DNA from: Bacteroidota bacterium
GTDB lineage: Bacteria > Bacteroidota > Bacteroidia > Palsa-965
Reading direction: 5' to 3'
Assembly: GCA_020402865.1 (NCBI GenBank)
Contig: JADBYT010000025.1
Coordinates: forward strand, 1 to 63,072
DNA length: 63,072 bases
Shown here: in pieces, positions 43,410-52,457 of the stretch
Layout of the letters: each line of letters starts with the position of its first letter
Numbering within the stretch: position 1 is the stretch's first letter
Program-made: the position numbers and the translations under genes
The notes under the pieces: generated by a model
Told to the model about the DNA's origin: nothing
Seen by the model: the letters and a program-made list of their open reading frames with translations, nothing else
The model's database searches: none

Positions 43410-45515
43410 CTACTGAATGCTGATGCGCGATACGGCCTGACCGCCATCGTACACATAGCGCAGTACATACATACCGCTGCCGTATGCCGAAAGATCAACC
43501 TCGCTGCGGCCGGCGGCATTGTGCTGTGCGCGATATACCTCACGGCCTTCGATGGTATAAATTACCAGTGTGCCGGGCAAACTGGTATTCACCGTAAACT
43601 GTCCGGCTGAAGGATTGGGACTGGCTGTAAACACAACCTGACCGTTTATTCCGCTGATGCCGGTGCACACATCAACCGTAAAAATTACGGGTGTGGATGT
43701 AGCCGAACAACCCAGCGAATCGGTGTAGCTGTACAGCAGGGTGTGCAAACCGGCACCGGCTGTGGCAGGTGTGAATACATTACCGCTTACGCCGGGACCG
43801 CTGAATGTGCCGCCTGCCGGTGTGGCAGTAAGCGTAAATGCACCGCTGGTTAAGCAGAATGTATCCTGCGAAGGTGTGAAGCTGATTACAGGCAGCGCAT
43901 TTACGGTAATGTTGATTGTATCGCTGTCGGTACAGCCATTGTTATCGGTAGCCAGCACCGAATAAGAACCGCTGTTGCTTACCTGTATGGTTTGCAGCGT
44001 GGCACTTGTATTCCACAGCCACTGCGTAATGTTATTGGCCGATTGTGCGGTAAGCGGATAGGGATTGGCTCCGGCACAGAACGCCGTATCGTTGCCAAGC
44101 GTAACAACCGGATTGGATACTGCGGTAACCAGGTAACCGGCAGCTGCCGAATCGGAGCAACCATTGAGATTTGTTTTGATCAGGTTGTACACGCCCGGCT
44201 GGGTGGCTGTGTAAGTGGCCGTATTTGCCCCTACAATAGCCACGCCGTTCAGGTACCATTGTGAGGTGCCGCCTGATGATGCGGTAAGGTTTACAGTGCC
44301 GCCGGGGCAAAGTGTGGTTGCACTTCCGCTGATGGTTACCACGGGTAACGGATTAACCGTAACAGTGACCTGTGTGGAATTGGTGCAACCGAATGCATCG
44401 GTGGCGGTGAGTGTGTAAGTTTGGTTGGCCGTTGGCGATACGGTGACAGACGCACCGCTAAGGTTACCCGGCTGCCAGCCGTAGGTATAGCTGCCGCCGC
44501 CACCGGTGGCCGAAGCGGTAAGCGTGGTGCTTTGTCCGATGCAGATGGCCACGTTATTTCCGGCGCTGGCTGCAAGCGGTGAACCTGTGAATACGTTTAC
44601 CGGAAGCAAGGTGCCGGTGCCTGAAGTAGTGGCTGCGTCCACACGGATGCGGCCGGCTGCACCATTTGCTCCCGTACCGAAATACGGCGAACCGGGTACG
44701 TTTGAAGCACCGCCGCCGCCGCCCACGGCACGCACCTGACCATTGTTTACAAGCGCGTTGGTAAGCAGCCAGATGGTGCCGCCCGAACCGCCGCCGCCGC
44801 CACCGCAGTTGCCTGCTCCGTCGCTGCCGCCGTTACCGCCGTTTGCACGAATTGCTCCGGCTGCGCCAATGGTTAATCCGCTGCAGGCCGAAATACGGAT
44901 ATATCCGCCACCTGCACCGCCGCCGCCACTGCCGCAGCTGAATCCGCCCGAACCGCCGCCGCCGCCGCTGCCGCCAAGCACCGCCGAAAGCTGTGCATCG
45001 CCGTAAGCCGGACCGGCAAAACCGCCCGTACTTCCGCCCGAAGCCGAACCCGCAGCACCATATCCGGCGCCGCCGCCGCCCGACCAGCCATTGCCCGCCG
45101 TAGTTACACCACCGGCACCGGCTCCATCCTGCGCAAGCATGCCACCCAAAGAGGCGGAATATGTACCGTTGCCGCCATTCTGGCCGCCGGCCACACCAAT
45201 ACCGCCGGTTCCGGCTGCCGAAAAGGTAATACCATTGGTACCATTACCACCGCTCGCATCCAGCACACCGTTAATGGTTACTGCACCCGAACAGTTGATA
45301 ATGAGCGGCTGTGTGCCGGTTACAGTAACCGTAACACCGGCTGAAATGTTGAATGAAGTGTAATTGTATGTACCGCCCGCCAGTGTGGTGTTGGCCGTTG
45401 CGGTGAATGCACCGTTACTGCCTGTTCCGCAGGGAATGCAGGTAACCTGTGCATGCACAACCTGAACAGAAGCCAGACTGAGTAACGCAAATAATCCTGT
45501 GTAAATTTTTCTCAT
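43410..45515 (-). CDS. Large T9SS type A protein with glycine-rich domain and Ig-like repeats
   Basis: The protein has 701 residues. After the signal peptide (ends VVHAQ) comes a Cys pair (CIPCG), then about residues 85-300 are a glycine/alanine-rich region with runs such as GGSGGGGGSGG, encoded by long GCC/CCG codon runs. Three or four Ig/PKD-like domains follow, with NPVVTLGNDTAFC and SNSGSYSVLATDNNGCTDSD. The last 75 residues are a T9SS type A signal (VFTASPNPSAGQFTVN, YTIEGREVYRA, GMYVLRYVYDG). It is a cell-surface or adhesin-like protein. The glycine-rich part resembles that of silk-like or extensin-like proteins, but its role is unknown. Confidence 0.85.
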   Translation of the reverse strand: MRKIYTGLFALLSLASVQVVHAQVTCIPCGTGSNGAFTATANTTLAGGTYNYTSFNISAGVTVTVTGTQPLIINCSGAVTINGVLDASGGNGTNGITFSAAGTGGIGVAGGQNGGNGTYSASLGGMLAQDGAGAGGVTTAGNGWSGGGGAGYGAAGSASGGSTGGFAGPAYGDAQLSAVLGGSGGGGGSGGFSCGSGGGGAGGGYIRISACSGLTIGAAGAIRANGGNGGSDGAGNCGGGGGGSGGTIWLLTNALVNNGQVRAVGGGGGASNVPGSPYFGTGANGAAGRIRVDAATTSGTGTLLPVNVFTGSPLAASAGNNVAICIGQSTTLTASATGGGGSYTYGWQPGNLSGASVTVSPTANQTYTLTATDAFGCTNSTQVTVTVNPLPVVTISGSATTLCPGGTVNLTASSGGTSQWYLNGVAIVGANTATYTATQPGVYNLIKTNLNGCSDSAAAGYLVTAVSNPVVTLGNDTAFCAGANPYPLTAQSANNITQWLWNTSATLQTIQVSNSGSYSVLATDNNGCTDSDTINITVNALPVISFTPSQDTFCLTSGAFTLTATPAGGTFSGPGVSGNVFTPATAGAGLHTLLYSYTDSLGCSATSTPVIFTVDVCTGISGINGQVVFTASPNPSAGQFTVNTSLPGTLVIYTIEGREVYRAQHNAAGRSEVDLSAYGSGMYVLRYVYDGGQAVSRISIQ

Positions 45516-45643
45516 GGGAGTTTGATTAAGGGTAATGTTGTTTGTGGAAGTAAAAATAACGAAACCGCGAAATTATACTGCGGCGATTAGCAGAATAGCT
45601 GATTTCATTCATAAAAATCTGTTTTTGAGTAATTGCTGCACCG

Positions 45644-45672
45644 TTGCAAAACCACGGCGATGCTTACTTTTG
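45644..45672 (+). promoter_or_regulatory. Promoter of the MFS gene
   Basis: TTG at 45644-45646 and TACTTTTG at 45665-45672, 18 nt apart, fit the Bacteroidota consensus. The GTG at 45679 is six nt downstream. Confidence 0.55.
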
Positions 45673-45678
45673 CAAACT

Positions 45679-46917
45679 GTGTTTGCTTTCCTCCGCGATT
45701 ATTCGAAAATTGAAAAACCTGTGCTGCTGGTCATCGCGGCTGAATTTTTTATTCAGCTGGTGAATGCCACGTTTATGAATTTGCAGCCGCTGTATATGAA
45801 GGCCGAAGGATACAGCGACAGTGAAATTGCCGATTTTATTTCGTGGCGGTTTGCGGGAGTGCTGTTGCTGGCCTTGCCGCTGGGGCTGTTTATCAAGGGA
45901 CGTAAGGTGAAAAATTTCTTCTGGCTCTCATCCATTGGCGTGCCGTTGTTTGCGCTTTGCATCATTTATGCAGTGCATGAGCGTGCGGGAGGCTGGCTTG
46001 TGGTTTCGCAATTGCTTTGGGGCGCTTCGTTTACATTTATGCAAATTCCGGTGCTGCCGTTTATCATCCGCAACTCCTCGCCCGAAACACAAACGCCCGC
46101 CATCTCCCTCAGCTTCTCTACCTGGAGTTTGGCGGGTATTGTAAGTGCGTCGGTAGTGTGGGCGTTAAACAGTGCGGATCCGCTGCTGTTCAGCGAACGG
46201 AATTTGCTTACCGGAATTACCATTGCCGGTTTTGCCGGACTCATTTTCATGGCACGTATCCGCATGAATGAGCAAACCGTGGCCAATGCCCACCGCCGCC
46301 TCGATCTGGGCAACCACGACTGGGGCCTTATTGCCGGTGCGCTTATTCCGGCGCTGGTCATTGCGGTGGGCGCAGGTTTGACCATTCCGTTTATCAACCT
46401 TTTCTTCTCGCGCGTACACGGGCTGAGTACCGATACAATTTCACTCTGGAATTTTGTGGCGGCATTACTTGTGGCGGTGGGCGCCTTGCTGGTGCCGCAA
46501 ATAAAAGAGCGTTTCGGCTACAAGGCAGCGGTGCCGGTTACACAGTCGTTTGCGGTTATTTCGCTTATCCTCATGGCTACTACGGAGTATTACAACCAGC
46601 TTCCGCCGGCGGTGTGGATTGCTGTGGGCTGTTATCTGCTGCGCCAGCCGCTGATGAATATTGCCGGACCCATGACTTCTGAAATTGCCATGAAATTTGT
46701 GGGCGAACGCAATCAGGAAATTACCAGTGCACTGAGTGCGGCCATCTGGTCGGGAAGCTGGTTCATAAGCACGCGGTTTATATTTGGCATGCTGCGCAAA
46801 ACCGGCTGGCCGTATGTGGATATTTTTATGATTACCGCAGCGTTGTATGCGTTTGGCGTGTTTCTTTACTTCCTGCTCATCCGCGCATGGAGTAAACGCG
46901 AAGCCGACGAAAATTAA
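45679..46917 (+). CDS. MFS transporter
   Basis: The protein has 412 residues from the GTG at 45679; the frame is open to 45535, but that part encodes a soluble, unlikely N-terminus and lies upstream of the promoter. A GTG at 45721 is also possible. It has twelve membrane helices (VLLVIAAEFFIQLV, RFAGVLLLALPLGLF, GLTIPFINLFFSRVHG and others). A loop charge cluster IKGRKVK follows helix 2, in the usual MFS A-motif place. Substrate not known. The gene overlaps the convergent gene at 46914 by four nt. It is divergent from the large T9SS gene. Confidence 0.85.
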   Translation: MFAFLRDYSKIEKPVLLVIAAEFFIQLVNATFMNLQPLYMKAEGYSDSEIADFISWRFAGVLLLALPLGLFIKGRKVKNFFWLSSIGVPLFALCIIYAVHERAGGWLVVSQLLWGASFTFMQIPVLPFIIRNSSPETQTPAISLSFSTWSLAGIVSASVVWALNSADPLLFSERNLLTGITIAGFAGLIFMARIRMNEQTVANAHRRLDLGNHDWGLIAGALIPALVIAVGAGLTIPFINLFFSRVHGLSTDTISLWNFVAALLVAVGALLVPQIKERFGYKAAVPVTQSFAVISLILMATTEYYNQLPPAVWIAVGCYLLRQPLMNIAGPMTSEIAMKFVGERNQEITSALSAAIWSGSWFISTRFIFGMLRKTGWPYVDIFMITAALYAFGVFLYFLLIRAWSKREADEN

Positions 46918-47432
46918 TTACGCTTCCACCACTTCTCCCGCTCAATTTCCTTCACCTCAATATTCACCCGCAGCGAAATTTCGTGCGGCACATTCATGCC
47001 CGCCACTTCGGCGCGGTTGAGTGCAAAATTGTAGCCGTAGCAAAGCGAAAACACACCATTCCCCAAACCCGCCTGCGGCTGCAGGGTAAAACGCACATCC
47101 GAAAAATTGGTGTACGCATTAACCCGAAAGCCGGTAACGATTGCAGAAAAATACGTTCTCCAACGGCTGAAACCAACGCCCGCAGTTTGCTCCAGCGGGT
47201 TATACAAGCCGCTAAATGCTGTGCCGCGATAGTAACTTCCCAAAAAGTATCCGTTTTTGCTACGTGCATAAGAAATTCCAGCCTCAGCCCACGGACTTTG
47301 CCAGTAGTGCGCGGCAAGCACCAGCCCTACCGCATTACGCTTACGCTTCAAATCGAAATCAGTACTTTGAAAAGCCTGCGCAGGAATGCTCAGCACCACA
47401 AGCCACACTACACTGAGAAGCCAACGTTTCAT
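46914..47432 (-). CDS. Hypothetical exported beta-rich protein
   Basis: The protein has 172 residues. Signal peptide MKRWLLSVVWLVVLSIPAQA, then amphipathic strands with alternating aromatic residues (AVGLVLAAHYWQSPWAEAGISYARSKNGYFLGSYYRG, and so on in shorter units), ending in a basic tail EREKWWKRN. This suits a small outer-membrane barrel. No family was recognised. It begins directly after the stop of the DsbA-like gene, without a gap, so the two are probably co-transcribed and the DsbA-like protein could act on it. Confidence 0.65.
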   Translation of the reverse strand: MKRWLLSVVWLVVLSIPAQAFQSTDFDLKRKRNAVGLVLAAHYWQSPWAEAGISYARSKNGYFLGSYYRGTAFSGLYNPLEQTAGVGFSRWRTYFSAIVTGFRVNAYTNFSDVRFTLQPQAGLGNGVFSLCYGYNFALNRAEVAGMNVPHEISLRVNIEVKEIEREKWWKRN

Positions 47433-48071
47433 TTAATCGTTTTTTGAAAGTACCTGTTTCAGCCGTTCTTCCAATGCAGCATAGTCAGTATAACCACGCG
47501 CAATGAGGTAGTAGTTGCCATCATGCTCCACAATTACAGTGGGATAACCGTTGGCCTGAAAACGCTGTGCTTCGCGGTAATCCTCTTCGGCCAGCTGTGC
47601 CGCTGAACTTAAACGCAATCCGGCAGCAAAAAATACGCCATCATCAATACCCATTTCTTCGGCCAGATGAATATAGGTATTGTCGGCTTGCGGGGCCATG
47701 CCTTTGCTGTAAATGGCACTTTGCAGCGCATGCGCAAATTCAACCTGCCGCTTCGGATACTGCGTTCTGAAACTGGCCAGCGCACGCGAAGGCATGTCGG
47801 AACTGAAAATCATTTCACCTTTATCAAGTTCATTCAGAAACGCTTCACCAAATACCACACCGGTCATTTCCTCTACACGTTTGTAGGCACCTTTGATATA
47901 GGGAGCCACTTTACCAATAGGTCCGGAACGTTCACCCAGCACCATGCCGCCTGAAATTACCTTAAACTCAATTTCGTGCTTGTAATTTTCGTGAAGCTGT
48001 TTCATTACCGGACTAAAACCATAGCACCATCCGCAAAGCGCATCGTAGATGTAGTAAAGTGTAGTATTCAT
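47433..48071 (-). CDS. DsbA-family thiol oxidoreductase
   Basis: The protein has 212 residues. Redox motif CGWC at 13-16 lies near the N-terminus, the helical insertion follows, and the cis-Pro loop is NGYPTVIVEHDG. There is no signal peptide, so it is likely cytoplasmic, as the FrnE or HCCA-isomerase-like branch. It could reduce or isomerise disulfides or carry out a glutathione-dependent isomerisation. It is the first gene of a two-gene unit. Confidence 0.9.
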   Translation of the reverse strand: MNTTLYYIYDALCGWCYGFSPVMKQLHENYKHEIEFKVISGGMVLGERSGPIGKVAPYIKGAYKRVEEMTGVVFGEAFLNELDKGEMIFSSDMPSRALASFRTQYPKRQVEFAHALQSAIYSKGMAPQADNTYIHLAEEMGIDDGVFFAAGLRLSSAAQLAEEDYREAQRFQANGYPTVIVEHDGNYYLIARGYTDYAALEERLKQVLSKND

Positions 48072-48149
48072 GTAACAAAGATAGGCGGCAATACGTCATC
48101 TCAGGAAAAGAGTATATTTAAACCAAGTTGCTTAATTAAAGTATAGTAA

Positions 48150-49220
48150 ATGACAATTGTCTGGATAATTACCGTAATTGTGGCGCTGCTGCTGCTTCCG
48201 GTGGTTCTGCTGCGGATTATCAGTCCGGGAAAAACCCCGCCGATCACCGATGCGCGTGGGAAAAAAGTGCCGGGAAGTATTGCCGAAATAGAAACACTGC
48301 AGATTGGAGGTGTAACGCAATGTGCAATAATCCGCGGACAAAATGTGAATAATCCGGTGCTTTTATATGTGCATGGCGGGCCCGGTACACCTGAGTTTGC
48401 GTTTGTGCGCCGCGAGTTTGCCGCGCTGGAAAAGCATTTTACCATTTGCTACTGGGAACAGCGTGGTGCCGGAAAATCAGCCGGTGAAGCGGCAGGTATT
48501 ACACTTGAGCAACTTGTGAGTGATGCAGCTGAGGTGACTTTGTATCTTCAGCAGCGTTTCCACTGCGGCAAAGTACATTTGCTGGGGCACTCGTGGGGAA
48601 CAGTGCTTGGCGTACATGCGGCAAAGGCTTTTCCCGACTTGTTTGCCTGTTACATCGGTATCGGGCAGGTGTGCAACCAGTTTGAGGGCGAACGGCTTTC
48701 GCTGGAGTTTGTGCGGGATCAGGCGCGGCAGCTCAAACATACATCGGTGCCGGGTAAAGTAGAAAAGCTGCAATTGCCTGCACGTGACGCTGCTGCTGAA
48801 ACGTGGATAAACTACCTGCTTAAACAACGCCGCTGGGTAGGCGAATTTGGCGGTGCGCTCTTTCGCTCCAACCTTAATAAAACAGCGCCCAAACAGCTCA
48901 TCACCTGCCCGGAATATACCCTTCGCGAAAAATTAGCCTACATGGCGAAAGCCCGCAAAAGCATGCTCCAACTCTGGCCCTGCGTGATCAGCAACGATCT
49001 CGCGCAGGTGATTCCTACGCTGGAAATACCGGTGTACATTATTCAGGGCCTTCACGATTATCAGACGCCGCTTAAAGAAGCACGCCGTTTTTACGACAAC
49101 CTCTCGGCACCGCACAAAGCCTGGTTTGAGCTTGAAGAAGCCGCACACTTTCCGCATACGGAATGCTACGCCGCTTTTGAACAGTATTTGCTTACCGAAG
49201 TACTTTCGCCCAAAAACTGA
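48150..49220 (+). CDS. Alpha/beta hydrolase, prolyl-aminopeptidase-like
   Basis: The protein has 356 residues with an N-terminal hydrophobic anchor or signal (WIITVIVALLLLPVVLL). The oxyanion region HGGPGTPEF and the nucleophile elbow GHSWGTVLG supply the Ser. The later IPVYIIQGLHDYQTP and the C-terminal EEAAHFPHTE supply Asp and His. This is the layout of proline iminopeptidase-type S33 peptidases, but the substrate could be another amide or ester. It is exported or anchored to the membrane. It is a single gene, convergent with the nuclease-like gene. Confidence 0.85.
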   Translation: MTIVWIITVIVALLLLPVVLLRIISPGKTPPITDARGKKVPGSIAEIETLQIGGVTQCAIIRGQNVNNPVLLYVHGGPGTPEFAFVRREFAALEKHFTICYWEQRGAGKSAGEAAGITLEQLVSDAAEVTLYLQQRFHCGKVHLLGHSWGTVLGVHAAKAFPDLFACYIGIGQVCNQFEGERLSLEFVRDQARQLKHTSVPGKVEKLQLPARDAAAETWINYLLKQRRWVGEFGGALFRSNLNKTAPKQLITCPEYTLREKLAYMAKARKSMLQLWPCVISNDLAQVIPTLEIPVYIIQGLHDYQTPLKEARRFYDNLSAPHKAWFELEEAAHFPHTECYAAFEQYLLTEVLSPKN

Positions 49221-49221
49221 A

Positions 49222-50124
49222 TCAGATTTTCAGCTTGATCACAACCGGGCAGTGATCGCTGGCATGCGGCCGTTCTTTGCCAATTCCTTCAAAACGCGGC
49301 CCGGTATAGCGCGTGGCCTTCTGGCACAAACCATTGCGGATCATAAACGGAATAGCTTTCGGGTTTCTGTCGGCCATGGCTTTGGAGAGAAAGATGTAAT
49401 CTATTTGCTTGTAGTCTTTCTTATCAGCCCAGAAATGCGTCCAGCGTTCCTCCGGGTCAGCTATGCGTTGTGATACATCTTGCATCCATGGCGAATTCTG
49501 CAATTCACTGATTGCTTTTGAGGGCTGGTAATCATTCAAATCGCCAAGTACAGCCCAGTCAAACTTACCCGGATCATCACCATAACGCTCTTTGAGTATT
49601 TTCAACACTTCCTGCGCCTGCATTAGCCGTCGTGCCTCGGTTTCGGCCTTACCGGTAAGCATCGACTTAAAGTGGTTTACAAACACACTGAACGGCTTGC
49701 CTTTTATATCGAGTACCACTTCCAGACAATCGCGAGAAAATACCTGCGACTTGCCTTTGCGCCTTGTCTGGTGAGTGACACACTGTTTAATCGGAAAACG
49801 ACTCAGCACGGCCACATCAATCAAACGCGGATCATTGCCATCAATCAGCATGCGGTGGGTGTAACGCTCATTTTGCAGAAAACGGCTTGTGAAGGCCTTG
49901 AGGGCATCTAAATTCTCTACCTCCTGTAAACAAATAATATCTGCATCTGCCGCCAGAATGGCCTGAGCGGTAATGGTACGTTCCTGATCGATGATGGTTT
50001 CAAAACGCTTTTTATCAAGAATGAATCCGTTTTGTACTGCACTTTCCGGATTGGCCGTACTGGCAAACTTGTAACGCAAAAAAAGATTTTCGCAATTAAA
50101 TGTAGCTAAGGTAAATGTGGGCAT
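49222..50124 (-). CDS. Endonuclease/exonuclease/phosphatase family protein
   Basis: The protein has 300 residues from the ATG at 50124; the earlier start at 50166 adds 14 polar residues. Family motifs: TFTLATFNCENLF, ADIICLQEVEN, VFVNHFKSML, WAVLGDLNDYQPS, IDYIFLSKAM and ASDHCPVVIKL. The Asn, Glu, Asp and His of the metal-dependent active site are all present. These enzymes cut DNA/RNA backbones or phosphoesters of lipids and sugars. No signal peptide is seen, so a cytoplasmic role is likely, and a nuclease is as possible as a phosphatase. Confidence 0.85.
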   Translation of the reverse strand: MPTFTLATFNCENLFLRYKFASTANPESAVQNGFILDKKRFETIIDQERTITAQAILAADADIICLQEVENLDALKAFTSRFLQNERYTHRMLIDGNDPRLIDVAVLSRFPIKQCVTHQTRRKGKSQVFSRDCLEVVLDIKGKPFSVFVNHFKSMLTGKAETEARRLMQAQEVLKILKERYGDDPGKFDWAVLGDLNDYQPSKAISELQNSPWMQDVSQRIADPEERWTHFWADKKDYKQIDYIFLSKAMADRNPKAIPFMIRNGLCQKATRYTGPRFEGIGKERPHASDHCPVVIKLKI

Positions 50125-50301
50125 AAGGGAGTGATGCTGTTTTTGATTTTGTGTATTGATGCACAATTTACAATTACATCACAGTGCAAAACCAGCATAT
50201 TTTTTCAACAGACGCTGAAAGGCTCATAAACAGTACATCGGGTAATTACCATAATTACATTTCAGATAATTACAGCGTCAAAAACACAGATAAAATGATC
50301 C

Positions 50302-50330
50302 AAATAAAAACGCCGGATAAATCCGGCGTA
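50302..50330 (-). terminator. Terminator of the 52-residue gene
   Basis: A 9-bp perfect stem (ACGCCGGAT / ATCCGGCGT, 50310-50329) is followed on the minus strand by GTTTTTATTTGG. It lies 26 nt beyond the stop at 50356. Confidence 0.6.
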
Positions 50331-50355
50331 CAATATGAGATGCAAGATGTAGATA

Positions 50356-50514
50356 TTATGAGCGAGATGAACAAGCCTGAGAAGGCGAACCGAATTGAGC
50401 AAGCAACGCATTAACTTTGACAAGCTTGGGCTGAGAAAATGACTCTGATACCCCATCAGCGAGCGCTGTAACGACATGCACCACCGGCAACTTTGTTATT
50501 TTCTTTTTTCCCAT
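50356..50514 (-). CDS. Small protein of 52 residues downstream of DUF6934
   Basis: A frame with ATG at 50514 and TAA at 50356 encodes 52 residues: a basic start (MGKKKITKLPVV), a middle with ALADGVSESFSQPK and LVKVNALLAQFG, and a Ser-rich end. No family was recognised. Evidence that it is real: a TATATTTG -7 box (50518-50525) with TTG 20 nt upstream lies just before the ATG, and a terminator-like hairpin lies after the stop. It starts 17 nt beyond the DUF6934 stop on the same strand. It may be an accessory partner, such as an antitoxin or small regulator of the DUF6934 product. It is too short for routine ORF lists. Confidence 0.5.
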   Translation of the reverse strand: MGKKKITKLPVVHVVTALADGVSESFSQPKLVKVNALLAQFGSPSQACSSRS

Positions 50515-50517
50515 CCC

Positions 50518-50548
50518 CAAATATACAATTTTCATCCGGCCTCGTCAA
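50518..50548 (-). promoter_or_regulatory. Promoter inside the DUF6934 gene end
   Basis: On the minus strand TTG (50546-50548) and TATATTTG (50518-50525) are 20 nt apart; the next ATG is three nt downstream. The -33 part lies in the last codons of the DUF6934 gene. Confidence 0.45.
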
Positions 50549-51059
50549 TACCTTTCTTCTTATCCCACTCATTTTCAACCCATTTTTCACGCACCAGCAC
50601 ATTTTCAAAGTTGCGCCCCGGCTTTTTCTTTACCGCAAACCCTTCATAAATTTTACCTTTTTCAAAAGGTTCCCACCCTTCAGGTTTTAGCGCAAGGATA
50701 TCAAAATCTTTTTCAATATCGCTCCAGTAGTTCGAAATAGCCATCCGATACAATCGTGTTCGTGCCGGTGTGCTGCCAGTGAGAAAAACCCAGAGGTGCG
50801 GATTCTCGCGGGTAAATACATAAATGGAAGCCGCCACGGTGGCAAGCACAAGCGGCATATCGCCATTGCCACTTACGGCATGGTCGTCTAAAGCATCATT
50901 ACCTCCGGCATTGTCGCCAAACGACAGATTGACAATATCATCGTGGCTGGTGGGTGAAAAACGGATGAGCTTGTAAATGTGATCGGCCTTACCGTTGCTC
51001 ACAAATCTGAACATAGAAAAATCCTGCGCTGCATCGAGCGGATACTTGGGTAAATACAT
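50532..51059 (-). CDS. DUF6934 family protein
   Basis: The protein has 175 residues. DUF6934 features as I recall them: MYLPKYPLDAAQDFSMFRFVS start, VNLSFGDN, DDHAVSGNGDMPLVLATVAASIYVFT, GSTPARTRLYRMAISNYW and a closing FEKGKIYEGFAVKKK. No signal peptide or catalytic triad is seen. This family is typical of accessory regions of Bacteroidota, often beside a small protein gene; that pairing is seen here too (50356-50514). The function is unknown; toxin-antitoxin or defence is a guess. Confidence 0.75.
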   Translation of the reverse strand: MYLPKYPLDAAQDFSMFRFVSNGKADHIYKLIRFSPTSHDDIVNLSFGDNAGGNDALDDHAVSGNGDMPLVLATVAASIYVFTRENPHLWVFLTGSTPARTRLYRMAISNYWSDIEKDFDILALKPEGWEPFEKGKIYEGFAVKKKPGRNFENVLVREKWVENEWDKKKGIDEAG

Positions 51060-51220
51060 GGTAAATAATAAATTTTGAAATAATAAATAACTGCGTCTTC
51101 AATCCTCTTGTGAAAATAGGCGGCAAACTTAGTGTGATAAAATCGGGAAAGTCAAGATCTGTTGAAAACTCAACGCCCCGGAATACAGGTTCTACCTACG
51201 GTAGAAAAACACATCATCTT

Positions 51221-51706
51221 TCAGAAACCTGACAGCAGCACACTAAATAAACCGGCAGCTGCTATGATAAAATACCCCGTCAATGTGCCGGCCCCTTGAT
51301 AATCTTTTGCCATACGTTGTCCGAAAAGCAGCATCAAAAATGTAGAAAGTGATAAGGAAAGACCGATACACCCGATAAATCGCCCCCACGAAGTAAAGCA
51401 GCAAACAGCTCCCAGCGCTGTCAAAATGCCACTCAGTGTCTCAAAGACCGTGAGTATGAAAAGTAATCCCGGAACAATACCTTTAAGTGCGGTGGATGCA
51501 AAATGTGATTTCAACCAGTCGGTATTTCCTTTGTAATGAATGATTTTATCCAATGCCGATTGTAAAAAAACAATTGCCATGAAAGCGCAACAGGCTGCGA
51601 AAATTATACAGGGAATCCAAAATGAAGGTTGTGAATAATCAATCAATCTCTCCGTTTGTGAAGTGAGATAAATAGCTGATAGGTAAAACGAATTTTGAAG
51701 CACCAT
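51221..51706 (-). CDS. DoxX-like membrane protein
   Basis: The protein has 161 residues and four membrane helices. FLQSALDKIIHYKGNTDWLKSHF in the first cytoplasmic loop and the GLLFILTVFETLSGILTALG helix fit the DoxX family, which is linked to thiol-redox control and oxidoreductase-associated membrane complexes. The upstream 40 residues with QTERLIDYSQPSFW form an extra segment before the core. It is a single gene on the same strand as its neighbours; the 160 bp upstream of 51220 hold nothing clear. Confidence 0.75.
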   Translation of the reverse strand: MVLQNSFYLSAIYLTSQTERLIDYSQPSFWIPCIIFAACCAFMAIVFLQSALDKIIHYKGNTDWLKSHFASTALKGIVPGLLFILTVFETLSGILTALGAVCCFTSWGRFIGCIGLSLSLSTFLMLLFGQRMAKDYQGAGTLTGYFIIAAAGLFSVLLSGF

Positions 51707-51744
51707 CCTGAATTGCCTTTATTTATAGAAATGAACTGTCTATT

Positions 51745-52263
51745 CTAAAACCCGGCCATCCCTTTCGCATGCAACTCGATACTGGCCATTACCGTGGCAT
51801 CGGGTTTGCGTTCGGGGCTGAGGTGGTCTTTAATGAGAGAGAGCGGAAGGTGGCGCGGGTAAACCAGCATTTGCATGTAGTGCATGGCCGCCGTAAACTG
51901 ATCGATGCCGCGCAGGTTGCCGCCACGGCCATTGGCTACACCCACAAGGCCTATTTTTTTGCCGCGAAGCAAATCGGGGTGCAAACCGTCGAAAAGCAGT
52001 TTGAGGATGCCGGGAAAGGTGCCGTTGTACTCCGGCATGACCACCACAAAGCGGCCGGCAGGGAGTATGTATTCGTCAAGCTGCTGCTTAAAAACCTCGC
52101 TGCGATGCCCGTACAGGTCGGTAAACGCAAAATCGCGGGGCAAATCTTCGAGCGTGTAGAGCCGGTTGGGCTGCTCAAGGCTGGTCAGTACGCCGCTGTA
52201 TGCCTCGGAAATGATACGCGTGGTGCTGCCGGGGCGGTTGGTTCCTGAAATTACAGTGATCAT
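51745..52263 (-). CDS. NADPH-dependent FMN reductase
   Basis: The protein has 172 residues and a flavodoxin-like fold. FMN phosphate loop ISGTNRPGSTTRII at the N-terminus, then FVVVMPEYNGTFPGILKLLFD, the P-E-Y-N-G motif that contacts the isoalloxazine ring. KKIGLVGVANGRGGNLRG follows. The family reduces FMN, quinones, azo compounds or chromate with NAD(P)H in the cytoplasm. The length fits. It is a single gene. Confidence 0.9.
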   Translation of the reverse strand: MITVISGTNRPGSTTRIISEAYSGVLTSLEQPNRLYTLEDLPRDFAFTDLYGHRSEVFKQQLDEYILPAGRFVVVMPEYNGTFPGILKLLFDGLHPDLLRGKKIGLVGVANGRGGNLRGIDQFTAAMHYMQMLVYPRHLPLSLIKDHLSPERKPDATVMASIELHAKGMAGF

Positions 52264-52457
52264 CAGTTAATTAAGGTGTTAACGGGCCGCTGTTTATAAA
52301 ACGCCGGGGCGGTTTCGGCCAAAAAACGCTACCTTCGGGACAAAATTAATCGTTTGCCGGAGCGATTCTGAAAATACAAAATTCATTTCCGGTGCGTTAT
52401 TAACAATTACTGCCGGGCATTGTTTGTCCGGCTGCTGTTTTGGGGAAGCTGAAACCT

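Noticed and set aside
50184-50414. Plus-strand frame of 76 residues (GTG start)
   Set aside because: It runs antisense over the 52-residue gene's end and through its terminator hairpin, and its residues show no protein-like pattern.
50262-50477. Minus-strand frame of 71 residues overlapping the 52-residue gene in another frame
   Set aside because: It starts inside the small gene, passes through the terminator hairpin and has no promoter of its own. The 50356-50514 frame has both promoter and terminator.
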